Assembly (NCBI GenBank): GCA_002353585.1
Contig: DEJW01000036.1
Location: forward strand, 1-64,000
DNA: 64,000 bases
Direction: 5' to 3'
From: Prevotellaceae bacterium UBA2738
GTDB lineage: Bacteria > Bacteroidota > Bacteroidia > Bacteroidales > Bacteroidaceae
Shown here in pieces: positions 1-7,377 of this stretch. Position numbers and translations under genes: made by a program. Under the pieces are notes generated by a model. It was not told the origin of the DNA, ran no database searches, and saw only the letters and a list, made by a program, of their open reading frames with translations. Positions within the stretch are counted from its first letter, which is position 1. Every line of letters begins with the position of its first letter.

Positions 1-78
1 ATTAGCATATGGGGGCCAACGTCACGAAATAATTTTCCTCCTCAAGCTGACCTTGACAATATTATTAATCTAATTTAG
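1..78 (+). CDS. C-terminal end of an unidentified protein, cut by the window edge
   Basis: Frame 1 is open from the first base to a TAG at 76-78 and encodes 25 residues containing WGPTSRNNFPPQADLD. The family cannot be recognised. After the TAG the same frame stays open for 28 more codons (79-165) and reads like helical protein (KKAFFEAITEILEYIRGG) until TAA at 163-165. The TAG may therefore be a nonsense mutation in a longer gene, or the real end followed by chance coding-like sequence. It lies just upstream of the graspetide precursor and may belong to the same cluster. Confidence 0.4.
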   Translation: MSIWGPTSRNNFPPQADLDNIINLI

Positions 79-188
79 ACACGAAATAAAAAGGCATTTT
101 TTGAAGCTATAACTGAAATATTGGAATACATAAGAGGAGGAAGCCGAAAATCCTTAAAAGAGTAAGCGGTATATAAGTAATTAAAATT

Positions 189-431
189 ATGAGACAGGTA
201 ACGAATGTGAATCCTTTGATTACGAACTTTATGAGTCCAAAAACACCTAAAGTTGTAAAGTCAGAAGAAATTGGATTGATTTATGATCCTCAAAGTCAAA
301 TAACAATTTATATGGGTGGGGGGAAGTCCAGACCTTCAAGAAGTAACGATGGGTACAAAAAGACTATAACTAAGCAATCTGGTACATCATATTGGGAGCA
401 TAATGACGCAGAAAGATGGACTGATGATTAA
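189..431 (+). CDS. Putative graspetide (omega-ester/amide RiPP) precursor peptide
   Basis: An 80-residue peptide sits 24 bases upstream of an ATP-grasp ligase of the graspetide type. The N-terminal half resembles a leader (MRQVTNVNPLITNFMSPKTP). A GGG lies at about residues 43-45. The C-terminal part is rich in Ser/Thr and Asp/Glu and ends TSYWEHNDAERWTDD. That composition suits side-chain macrolactone or lactam links, which ATP-grasp maturases make between Thr/Ser/Lys and Asp/Glu in this class. The precursor role is inferred from size, position and composition. No close relative was recognised, and the true leader-core boundary is unknown. Confidence 0.6.
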   Translation: MRQVTNVNPLITNFMSPKTPKVVKSEEIGLIYDPQSQITIYMGGGKSRPSRSNDGYKKTITKQSGTSYWEHNDAERWTDD

Positions 432-455
432 GTCTCTTAAGTCGCTCACTTTTTT

Positions 456-1457
456 ATGGAGAAGATACTGATTCTAACAGATAAAAGTGATGTTCATCCA
501 ACCTCAGTAATCAATCTTTTGAAGGAAAGAAGCATTCCCTTCTTTAGATTGAATACTGAGGCTTTGATGATCGACTATTCTTTCGCTTGGTTCCACTATA
601 ATGGACAATCGCCGGATTTTTACATTAAGAATTTAGCAACAAATCAAACAATCTGGGGACATGAAATAAAGTCGGTATGGTATCGAAAACCAGATTTTCC
701 TAAAGATTTTCCATATACTATTAATGAAGAGGTGGATAGGCACAACGCATTGGAAGCGAAACAGTTTTTCATATATTTGATGCATTATTTGTCAGATCTG
801 TACTCTATAGGAAATCATTTCTATGACAAGAGGGCAAATTCAAAAATACTCCAATCTAAGATTGCTGTTGAACTGGGAATGAAAATAGCCCCCACATGTT
901 TGTCTAATAGCAAAGACGAAATAGTTAAGTTCTCTCAAAAATATGAAGATATAAGTCTGAAATGCTTGCGCGACCATTGGATGAAAGCTGAAGATGGAAA
1001 AGTGTATGACTTATGTACCCAAAAGGTTGAATCTCAACTGTTAAAAGAACAGCCAGAAGCAGCTTTTAGGCAAACAGTTGTGTTTGCACAGCAATATATA
1101 GAAAAGAAATATGAATTGCGAATTACAGTCATGGGGTCGTATGTGTTTACATGCAAACTTGATTCACAATTGCTCACTCCAGAAACAGGGTCGGTTGACT
1201 GGCGATTAGGTTATGATTATGGATTGAAACATGAAATCATAGAAACTCCTTCGGAACTTGAGAGATTTTGTAAGCAGTATCTCAACAAACTGAATCTGAA
1301 TTTTGGTTGCTTCGATTTTATCGTTACCCCTGATGATGAATTTGTTTTTTTGGAATGTAATCCAAATGGACAATGGGGATGGATTGAAGATGAGTGTAAT
1401 GTGCCTATGAGTGAAGCAATGGTCGATTGTCTTCAGAATTGTCTTCCCGTGCTATGA
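456..1457 (+). CDS. ATP-grasp peptide maturase of a graspetide (grasp-with-spasm-like) system
   Basis: This 333-residue protein has the look of microviridin/graspetide ATP-grasp ligases. It has an N-terminal Rossmann-like start (MEKILILTDKSDVHP), the SVWYRKP segment near residue 75 typical of the family, and the central QQYIEKKYELRITVMG strand. The C-terminal FGCFDFIVTPDDEFVFLECN and NGQWGWIE segments hold acidic and Asn metal ligands. Family enzymes activate Asp/Glu side-chain carboxylates of a precursor with ATP and couple them to Ser/Thr/Lys. The stop TGA overlaps the ATG of the following GNAT gene as ATGA, indicating translational coupling. The precursor candidate lies immediately upstream. 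Assignment to the class is firm; the exact linkage formed is unknown. Confidence 0.85.
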   Translation: MEKILILTDKSDVHPTSVINLLKERSIPFFRLNTEALMIDYSFAWFHYNGQSPDFYIKNLATNQTIWGHEIKSVWYRKPDFPKDFPYTINEEVDRHNALEAKQFFIYLMHYLSDLYSIGNHFYDKRANSKILQSKIAVELGMKIAPTCLSNSKDEIVKFSQKYEDISLKCLRDHWMKAEDGKVYDLCTQKVESQLLKEQPEAAFRQTVVFAQQYIEKKYELRITVMGSYVFTCKLDSQLLTPETGSVDWRLGYDYGLKHEIIETPSELERFCKQYLNKLNLNFGCFDFIVTPDDEFVFLECNPNGQWGWIEDECNVPMSEAMVDCLQNCLPVL

Positions 1458-2017
1458 ATATTGATAAAAATGACTTTTGTCTTAGACGTAAATTCTTGGA
1501 GTATTTCGCTGAGAATCTCATAATGGAGGTTGGTTGTATGTACCTTAAACTATACAATCCATCTAAAGACAAAATTGTAAATAAATACGAGAATGATGAC
1601 TGGAGGAAAATCTTCAATGACACAACAGAAGAAGATTTGAAAGACTTGTCAACTTGCTCTAATGTCATTATATTAATTTGGTGCGATATAAGCCTAAATT
1701 ATTCACATGGTATGATATATTTTGAAGAAAATATTAACAACCCCTGTAATGTTATATTCCATGGGGGAACATGGGACCATGATCCAAAATACTATAGGGA
1801 AATCTTTCGCTCTCTTATTTTTCTTTTTGATTTTATACTAGCATTTAAGACTGTGATATCAACAACATGTGGTATAAATAACATCAGAGCAGACAAATTA
1901 CAACATCGTCTATGTTTTGAGGAAACAAAGAGAGACGACTATTGTGTATACAAGACTTTAAACAAACAATTATTTAAGAACTCCATATTTATAGAAAGGT
2001 TTCGAACCGCTAAATAG
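1454..2017 (+). CDS. GNAT-like N-acetyltransferase in the graspetide cluster
   Basis: A 187-residue protein whose middle and C-terminal part resembles small GNAT acetyltransferases: a GMIYFEE strand, FHGGTWDHDP, a long helix, then TTCGINNIRADKLQHRLCFE, matching the usual pattern in which a helix precedes the family's final strands. The start at 1454 is chosen because its ATG overlaps the ATP-grasp stop as ATGA. A start at 1427 would overlap more, and one at 1538 (preceded by GGAGG) would shorten it. In microviridin clusters a GNAT enzyme acetylates the peptide N-terminus after cyclisation, so a tailoring role is plausible. This is inferred from context and a weak family match. Confidence 0.6.
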   Translation: MNIDKNDFCLRRKFLEYFAENLIMEVGCMYLKLYNPSKDKIVNKYENDDWRKIFNDTTEEDLKDLSTCSNVIILIWCDISLNYSHGMIYFEENINNPCNVIFHGGTWDHDPKYYREIFRSLIFLFDFILAFKTVISTTCGINNIRADKLQHRLCFEETKRDDYCVYKTLNKQLFKNSIFIERFRTAK

Positions 2018-2028
2018 AATAGAATACA

Positions 2029-3024
2029 ATGGCTAACTTACTCTTAACAGAAGCATGCGTAAGACACTGTCCCTATTGTTTCGCAAAGCAATATATGGAT
2101 GGTGTAGAAGATCATAGTGCGATAACTAAAGAGAATTTCGTCTATGTCATTGATTTTCTTGAAAAATCTGGGATAAAACATATTTCATTACTTGGAGGTG
2201 AGCCATTAATACATCCTCAAGCAGCGGAATTGATAGAATATTTGAAAATTGAGCGTGAGTTCGATATATGCATTTTCACCAGTGGAATAATGCCCTCGAA
2301 GAAATTTGACCATTTCGTGAATAAAATAAACTCTATTTCACAATTGGGTAAAAGTAAATTGACTTTTGTCGTAAACGTGAATGAACCACGTTTGTCTCCT
2401 AAGAAGGAACTTGAAAAAGTACATACGTTTCTTTCTTCATTGCCTGATTTATGTTCACTTAGTTTCAATATATATAGGTTAGACTACAATATAGATTTTC
2501 TCATTGAGTATATTTTGAAATATGGTCTTCGACGCCATGTTCGATTTGGAATAGCAAATCCTATTCCTGGAGCAGACAATCAATTCATTCATCCAAAAGA
2601 TTTTAAGGAAGCGAAGAAGACTCTAATGTCAAGTCTCAAAAAAATGTATGATTTACATATATATCCTGGACTCGATTGCGGATTCCCTATATGTATGTTT
2701 ACAGATGACGAACTTGGAAAACTTTATAAATACACGAAAAAAGGTCTTCTTTTTGACTGTGGACCGACAATAGATATTGGTCCAGACCTAATGTGTTGGT
2801 CATGTTTTCCACTTTCCAATCTAAATAGGAAATCGTTGAAGGACTTTCAGAATTATGAAGATTTATATAACTATTTTGCTGACAAACAAACAGAGTATAG
2901 GAATGAAGTAAGAGGACTTTATCCGGGATGTGATACCTGTAGGAATTATGAGGATGAAATATGTTCAGGAGGTTGCCTGGCACACATATTAAACTCATTT
3001 CACCAAGAAGGAAATTTCAGATGA
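2029..3024 (+). CDS. Radical SAM/SPASM-type peptide maturase
   Basis: This 331-residue protein begins with the radical SAM cluster motif CVRHCPYC (C10-x3-C14-x2-C17), followed by ISLLGGEP, the GGE SAM-binding motif. The C-terminal third carries further cysteines in SPASM-like spacing: DCGF, the CGPT...CWSC segment, and CDTCRNYEDEICSGGCLAH. SPASM domains bind auxiliary Fe-S clusters and mark enzymes that modify ribosomal peptides. It starts 11 bases after the GNAT gene and 7 bases before the next gene, so it is clearly part of the operon. It probably modifies the 189-431 peptide a second way, or acts as partner of the ATP-grasp enzyme as in grasp-with-spasm systems. The reaction cannot be read from sequence. 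Confidence 0.8.
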   Translation: MANLLLTEACVRHCPYCFAKQYMDGVEDHSAITKENFVYVIDFLEKSGIKHISLLGGEPLIHPQAAELIEYLKIEREFDICIFTSGIMPSKKFDHFVNKINSISQLGKSKLTFVVNVNEPRLSPKKELEKVHTFLSSLPDLCSLSFNIYRLDYNIDFLIEYILKYGLRRHVRFGIANPIPGADNQFIHPKDFKEAKKTLMSSLKKMYDLHIYPGLDCGFPICMFTDDELGKLYKYTKKGLLFDCGPTIDIGPDLMCWSCFPLSNLNRKSLKDFQNYEDLYNYFADKQTEYRNEVRGLYPGCDTCRNYEDEICSGGCLAHILNSFHQEGNFR

Positions 3025-3031
3025 TATAAAT

Positions 3032-4663
3032 ATGAAAAACTGGATCTATCTAAAAAAAACATATTCAGGCTTTGATGATATTAAAGCTGCGGCATTAGCT
3101 TCGGTCCTATGCATAACCTCTGAAAGATTTAATGTAGTTCATACTGATGTTATTACAATATATCTTAGGGGTGTAGCAAATGTTATTATAGGAAATCCGA
3201 ACAAGAAGGAAGGGGATGTCGTGACAGTTATAGATTTACCAGACTATGCTCCTTTTCAAATTCTTTGTAAAAAGATATGTGAACGATTGAACATAAAATA
3301 TAAAAAGTCATATAGTCCATACTTGGGATTTGTTAGAGAAGAGAATGAAATAGACAGACAATTGTCAAAAAAAGGAAACTTAATTCTTTTTTGCTACTAC
3401 CTAAATGAAAGGGAACTATTTCTGAAGTCCCAGCTAGAAGAAGTTGTTCAAAACTTGGGCGAGCATGTTGATAGTGCTATTTGTTGTGGTTCAAAAAGGG
3501 AATCACTTATTAAAGGTGCTTATGATTTTAGGGAATTAATTCAGATAGATGAAGTTATAAAAAATAGACATCGAATTAAGTTACTAGTAACAGCATTGCC
3601 TCTTGTCAAGGAGATAGGAAACCTTTTAGGTATACCAGTTATTTATTTATATTCATATTCATACATTGTTTACTACAAAAATGCGGAAATTGTAAGAAGT
3701 ACTCTTACTAATTATGCTCAAAAACTAACTAAAGACATACTTGATATATGTAATGACAAAATGGTATTAGAAGAGCCTTTGAGTCTAGAAATAGTAAAAA
3801 ATAAATTTGAAGTGCCTTATAATTTTGATGAGGAGATTATTCCTTATTACAAACATTATTTGCCTTATGTTAATTTCTTGTTTCTTCCACCTTATAGCGA
3901 AGATTTAATGAATACAAGAACTTATCTTCAAAGTAATAAAAAAAACTTTTCGTATATGCCACAAACACGTGAAGAATATGAATATCATCTTAATTTGATT
4001 AAGGCTAATAAATTGAGATTTGTTGTATTGTGGCAAGATAGGAAGAACGTCATTTCTAAAGAATATTTAGATTATTATACGAATTTAGGAGCCTGTGGGT
4101 TTATTATTGCCAATGATGAGAATGCTAAGATAATAAAGGAATATGATTCTAAACTATTGGTTATTTCTAGCATAGTTCAACGACTTTGTAAGGGTATAAG
4201 TACAAAAAACTTCGATTACTATGATTATTGCGTATTGTTTTATCCCTTTACTCGTTCATTGAATGCCATAAAAAAACTATCAAAATTGAAAGATAAGTTG
4301 GTACTAATGCCTAATACGCATTGTCATACAGATTGTCAGGGAATACAACATTGGTTTATTGAAGACATTCGCACTTTTGAATTTGACAAACATTGTCCTG
4401 CATATAATGACAGCACAAAAAGCACTTTTATTTATCCAGAACATCTATATTTGTTTGACAATTATATTGGGGGTTATAAATTACAGGGAAGAGAATATCC
4501 AACTGACATAATTATTACTAATTGTGAAGCCTATTTTAACAGAATTACACCAAAGACTCTTATATCTCCATTTTTGCAAGAAGAATTACAAAAATTGCAT
4601 AAGGAGTCTTCTTTAGATGATTATTACAATTTTCAAACAAAAAATATCATAAGTCTAATTTAG
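3032..4663 (+). CDS. Two-domain protein of unknown function in the graspetide operon
   Basis: This 543-residue soluble protein starts 7 bases after the radical SAM gene. I do not recognise residues 1-250; they contain alternating beta strands and helices (LLVTALPLVKEIGNLLGIPV) and suggest a nucleotide- or sugar-binding fold. Residues 270-500 look like a TIM-barrel of the U32-peptidase/UbiU-like type: PPYSEDL, LRFVVLWQDR, the LGACGFIIAN strand, then MPNTHCHTDCQGIQHWF, where two Cys and two His could bind metal or an Fe-S cluster. No transmembrane helix or signal peptide is seen. It could be a further maturase, a leader protease or a partner protein. The U32 resemblance is a memory-based impression. 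Confidence 0.5.
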   Translation: MKNWIYLKKTYSGFDDIKAAALASVLCITSERFNVVHTDVITIYLRGVANVIIGNPNKKEGDVVTVIDLPDYAPFQILCKKICERLNIKYKKSYSPYLGFVREENEIDRQLSKKGNLILFCYYLNERELFLKSQLEEVVQNLGEHVDSAICCGSKRESLIKGAYDFRELIQIDEVIKNRHRIKLLVTALPLVKEIGNLLGIPVIYLYSYSYIVYYKNAEIVRSTLTNYAQKLTKDILDICNDKMVLEEPLSLEIVKNKFEVPYNFDEEIIPYYKHYLPYVNFLFLPPYSEDLMNTRTYLQSNKKNFSYMPQTREEYEYHLNLIKANKLRFVVLWQDRKNVISKEYLDYYTNLGACGFIIANDENAKIIKEYDSKLLVISSIVQRLCKGISTKNFDYYDYCVLFYPFTRSLNAIKKLSKLKDKLVLMPNTHCHTDCQGIQHWFIEDIRTFEFDKHCPAYNDSTKSTFIYPEHLYLFDNYIGGYKLQGREYPTDIIITNCEAYFNRITPKTLISPFLQEELQKLHKESSLDDYYNFQTKNIISLI

Positions 4664-4676
4664 AATTAAATGCCAT

Positions 4677-4868
4677 ATGGTTATAATAACAATACTCCTC
4701 ATCATAATACTACTTTTTTTTGCCTTTATTGGAGGTAGTGCACTTGGATGGATGATTAAAGGGGGAGCAGCCATCTTTAAAATTCTATGGGATGGATGTG
4801 CCACCTCACTTGGCGTGATTTGGGCTATTTTCCTCTTTTCAATTCTCATATTAGCATTGCTTTTATAA
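4677..4868 (+). CDS. Small double-membrane-span peptide
   Basis: This 63-residue peptide has two strongly hydrophobic segments (about 1-25 and 45-63), joined by a short loop with GGSALGWMIKGG and CATS. It starts 13 bases after the 543-aa gene. Its TAA stop overlaps the ATG of the next gene as TAATG, so the two are probably coupled. It does not look like an ABC transporter or a classical bacteriocin leader. It could be an immunity peptide, a small toxin or an export helper for the cluster. That it is a real gene rests on the tight packing and the coherent hydrophobic pattern. Confidence 0.45.
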   Translation: MVIITILLIIILLFFAFIGGSALGWMIKGGAAIFKILWDGCATSLGVIWAIFLFSILILALLL

Positions 4869-5413
4869 TGTCAAGAAAAAAATATGACATAATCATTGAA
4901 TTTTTTGAGAAACGTTACTATATTATATTAAAACTAAACAAAACAAAAATCATGCAGACATTTGGTAATAACATCTATTTTGAATCAGATGCAGAATTTG
5001 AAGACTACTGCTTTGCTCCTTATATTTCGATAATCAAGGTAGATTCTTCCATCCATCCTCATTATACTTGGGCATCTGACTATTCGGAATCTTGCAAAAA
5101 AGATATTGCCGAAGGAAAATCATTCATTATTATGGATGAAGACTCTACTATAGTGAGAAGAAAAGGAGTTGCGGAAAAAAGGTTGCCGGTATATAAAGAT
5201 GGTGAACCCCTTGGCCAAGATGCTCCGGCATCTTTGAAGTTCAGCAATCTTGACACATGGTTAGGAACGTTTCCACGTAAGTATAAAGAATCTTTTGAAA
5301 AATTGTTTGAGGAGAATCCCAACATATCTTACACAGAAATAGCCAAAGAGATAGGTGTAAGCGAGGAATGGGCATTTCAATTGTTACATATGTGGAAAAA
5401 CCGAAAAAGATAG
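4868..5413 (+). CDS. Unknown protein with a C-terminal helix-turn-helix-like segment
   Basis: A 181-residue protein if translation starts at 4868, where TAATG overlaps the previous stop. Starting at MQTFGNNIYF (4951) would give a shorter and perhaps more natural protein, because the first 27 residues are unusually rich in Lys, Tyr and Ile. The end (SYTEIAKEIGVSEEWAFQLL) has the look of a helix-turn-helix. The middle is rich in acidic residues and aromatics. No family was recognised. It could regulate the neighbouring peptide operon, but nothing in the sequence proves this. Confidence 0.5.
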   Translation: MSRKKYDIIIEFFEKRYYIILKLNKTKIMQTFGNNIYFESDAEFEDYCFAPYISIIKVDSSIHPHYTWASDYSESCKKDIAEGKSFIIMDEDSTIVRRKGVAEKRLPVYKDGEPLGQDAPASLKFSNLDTWLGTFPRKYKESFEKLFEENPNISYTEIAKEIGVSEEWAFQLLHMWKNRKR

Positions 5414-5479
5414 TGATATGGTTAAATACACAAAGATACTGGGCATTGGTATCACATATAACAAATAACATTCATAATT

Positions 5480-6727
5480 ATGAGAGCAACTCCTAAAGAT
5501 ATAAAATCATTAAAAGAATTTGTAGAAAATATGAAATCAAAAGAAAAAGCAAGGTCCGAGGTAAAAGGACTCATGGAATCGCCAATGTTATATTTGTCTG
5601 GTGGGTCAAAGGAATTGTTTCACAGCAATTTCCTCTATTGGTTAGGCGTGAACTATCGTGATGCTTTTCAGCAGACAATGACAAGGCTACTTAATATAAA
5701 TGCCACTTGGCCAGAAGGCTGGGAAGTTAAACGTGAGTATAAGCATTTGGATTTGTGCGTAACATACCTGAAAGATACAGGAAAGATGCGCAATGGCAAA
5801 TCTGTTAAGAAAGAGTGTGCATTCATCATTCTGGAAAATAAGGTGAAAAGCTTGCCTGAGCGAATGCAACTGAAACGATATGAGAAGGTGTTCGAGGGCT
5901 ACAATCAGGGGTGCTCCTATGCTGTACTCTCATTGGTAAAAAATTTCCCTGGAAGCAAGTATTTATACGAAAACACATGTTGGCAACTTCATCATTACGA
6001 TGAATTGGCAGATGTAATCAGCAAATATTGCACTGCTGATATCCGTAAAGAGCATCATATATACATTAGCGACTATTGCGCATATGTGAGAGAACTCAGC
6101 AAATTGGCTGAAGGATGGAAGGTCGAGGAAGAGGATGCTTTCTTAGCACAAGAAGGGGGCTTGGCTGAACTGAGACTGAATGATATCTATGAAAAGGTGC
6201 GATATGCACAGATTGCTACCATATTGGCAAATAGGCTGGAGAATGTGGTCAAGCCTAATGATGAGGAAGAGAGCATAGTGCTGGGCATGAGTGATTTCGA
6301 CGTGATATTGAAACGTAGGATTGACGCAGATGAAATATTGGGCTATTACGGATGTCCAGAAGCTGCACCCTATAGTCAGGTTTTTATCAATAGCGGTATG
6401 TCTCATGCTATTGGGTTTATAGAGGCAAAGGTGAAAGTGACTGACGACTGCTGTCTGGTTATTCAGGTGCAGGGTGACAGGTATTGTCACGGAATAGAAT
6501 GTGAGGGTATTGCTAACAAACGAGGAAAGCTCTCTACGCAACAGCAACAGTTTATTGACTTCAAACATGGAGGTCTGAAGAACAGGGCGCAAAAAGCGGA
6601 CTCAAAGGTATGCCATTATGGATCGAACTTCATATACAATATGCAGAAAATACAATCCACACATACCGTGTGCGACATTGTGGACGCCATCTGTAACGAT
6701 ATTAATGAGTTAATAAGAAGAGTATGA
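5480..6727 (+). CDS. PD-(D/E)XK nuclease-superfamily protein
   Basis: A 415-residue protein with LDLCVTYL (Asp91) followed by FIILENKVKSLPERMQLKRY (Glu119, Lys121), the D...ExK core of PD-(D/E)XK nucleases. Upstream, LFHSNFLYWL matches the conserved helix with a His that starts the PDDEXK_4 type family. Such proteins usually sit in accessory or defence regions of Bacteroidetes, but their substrate is mostly unknown. It stands alone, with no methylase or helicase partner beside it. The 67-base gap upstream shows no clear promoter. A broken second gene of similar type follows at 6815-7053. Confidence 0.7.
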   Translation: MRATPKDIKSLKEFVENMKSKEKARSEVKGLMESPMLYLSGGSKELFHSNFLYWLGVNYRDAFQQTMTRLLNINATWPEGWEVKREYKHLDLCVTYLKDTGKMRNGKSVKKECAFIILENKVKSLPERMQLKRYEKVFEGYNQGCSYAVLSLVKNFPGSKYLYENTCWQLHHYDELADVISKYCTADIRKEHHIYISDYCAYVRELSKLAEGWKVEEEDAFLAQEGGLAELRLNDIYEKVRYAQIATILANRLENVVKPNDEEESIVLGMSDFDVILKRRIDADEILGYYGCPEAAPYSQVFINSGMSHAIGFIEAKVKVTDDCCLVIQVQGDRYCHGIECEGIANKRGKLSTQQQQFIDFKHGGLKNRAQKADSKVCHYGSNFIYNMQKIQSTHTVCDIVDAICNDINELIRRV

Positions 6728-6814
6728 GGTTGTTATGTTAAAAGGCTGGCTATAAAAGAAATCTAAACAATAAAATATTTGTATATGGTATAAAACCGTT
6801 GTCTATACAGTCTT

Positions 6815-7053
6815 ATGAACACAATTGAATTAATTAGCTCAATGCGACAAGAAGGCAAGGAAATTTTCTTGTCAGCAGAAGATCTTTTGACAATGTTTAA
6901 TAGGAACATTTCAAAAAACGCAGAACTTCTTGACTAGATAGGAAAGAAAACCTCTTTGAGATGATTGGTAAGACAAGGAACGAGGGTGTTCACTGTCGTT
7001 TCATTGCCGAACTGCTATCTGGAGATTTTCAACCATTTTCTGTGGCAAATTAA
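6815..7053 (+). pseudogene. Broken PD-(D/E)XK-like gene (N-terminal remnant with frameshift)
   Basis: An ATG at 6815 opens a 40-codon frame ending at TAG 6935-6937 (MNTIELISSMRQEGKEIFLS...NAELLD). In another frame from about 6940 the sequence continues as RKENLFEMIGKTRNEGVHCR, then FIAELLSGDF, ending TAA 7051-7053. NLFEMIG...EGVHCRFIAELL resembles the start of PDDEXK_4-like proteins, where a conserved helix and His precede the nuclease core. The catalytic D...ExK part is missing. The simplest reading is a small frameshifting change near 6930-6940 plus truncation. The two pieces could instead be unrelated short frames. Confidence 0.5.
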
Positions 7054-7311
7054 GAATTATTTTTATCTTCAAAATAAAGAAGACTAAGGTACAAAGAAAA
7101 TAGGCACTGCCCTGAAATTGGGGTGGTGCCTATTGTCGTATGATATAACGAACGGAGGAGGGATTATTAGAAATATGTTTCTACGGCGAGAATCGGCTCA
7201 AAATCATTGCTTTTTCCCCATTTATCGGCTCAAATCACACTAAAAATGTATGTTATTCAGTATTTTTTGAGCTGATTATATAATTATACTTAAGGACTAA
7301 GTACAAGGTAC
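7054..7311. other. Gap between accessory region and nqr operon
   Basis: No gene is seen here. It holds a decayed copy of the nqrF terminator (7086-7166). After that copy come two direct ATCGGCTCAAA motifs near 7192 and 7223 and an inverted, imperfect partner TTTTTTGAGCTGATTA near 7264-7279. These may be remnants of a mobile element end, but no transposase or integrase is present. Confidence 0.5.
7086..7166. repeat. Decayed copy of the nqrF terminator region
   Basis: This segment matches 7305-7380 nearly throughout: AAGGTACAAA, AATAGGCAC...CCCTGAAATT, GGTGGTGCCTATTGTCG, TATGATATAACGA and GGGATTA. The hairpin in this copy has wobbles and an extra G, so it is weaker than the intact one. The two copies are about 219 bases apart in direct orientation. 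Confidence 0.75.
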
Positions 7312-7351
7312 AAAAAAATAGGCACCACCCTGAAATTGGGTGGTGCCTATT
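7312..7351 (-). terminator. Intrinsic terminator of the nqr operon
   Basis: A perfect 14-base stem (AATAGGCACCACCC, 7317-7330, with GGGTGGTGCCTATT, 7338-7351) has a 7-base loop and, read on the minus strand, is followed by a run of T. It lies 27 bases beyond the nqrF stop codon. Confidence 0.9.
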
Positions 7352-7377
7352 GTCGTATGATATAACGAGGGAGGGGA

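Noticed and set aside
7086..7166. A riboswitch or separate regulatory hairpin
   Set aside because: It is better explained as a degraded copy of the adjacent nqrF terminator.
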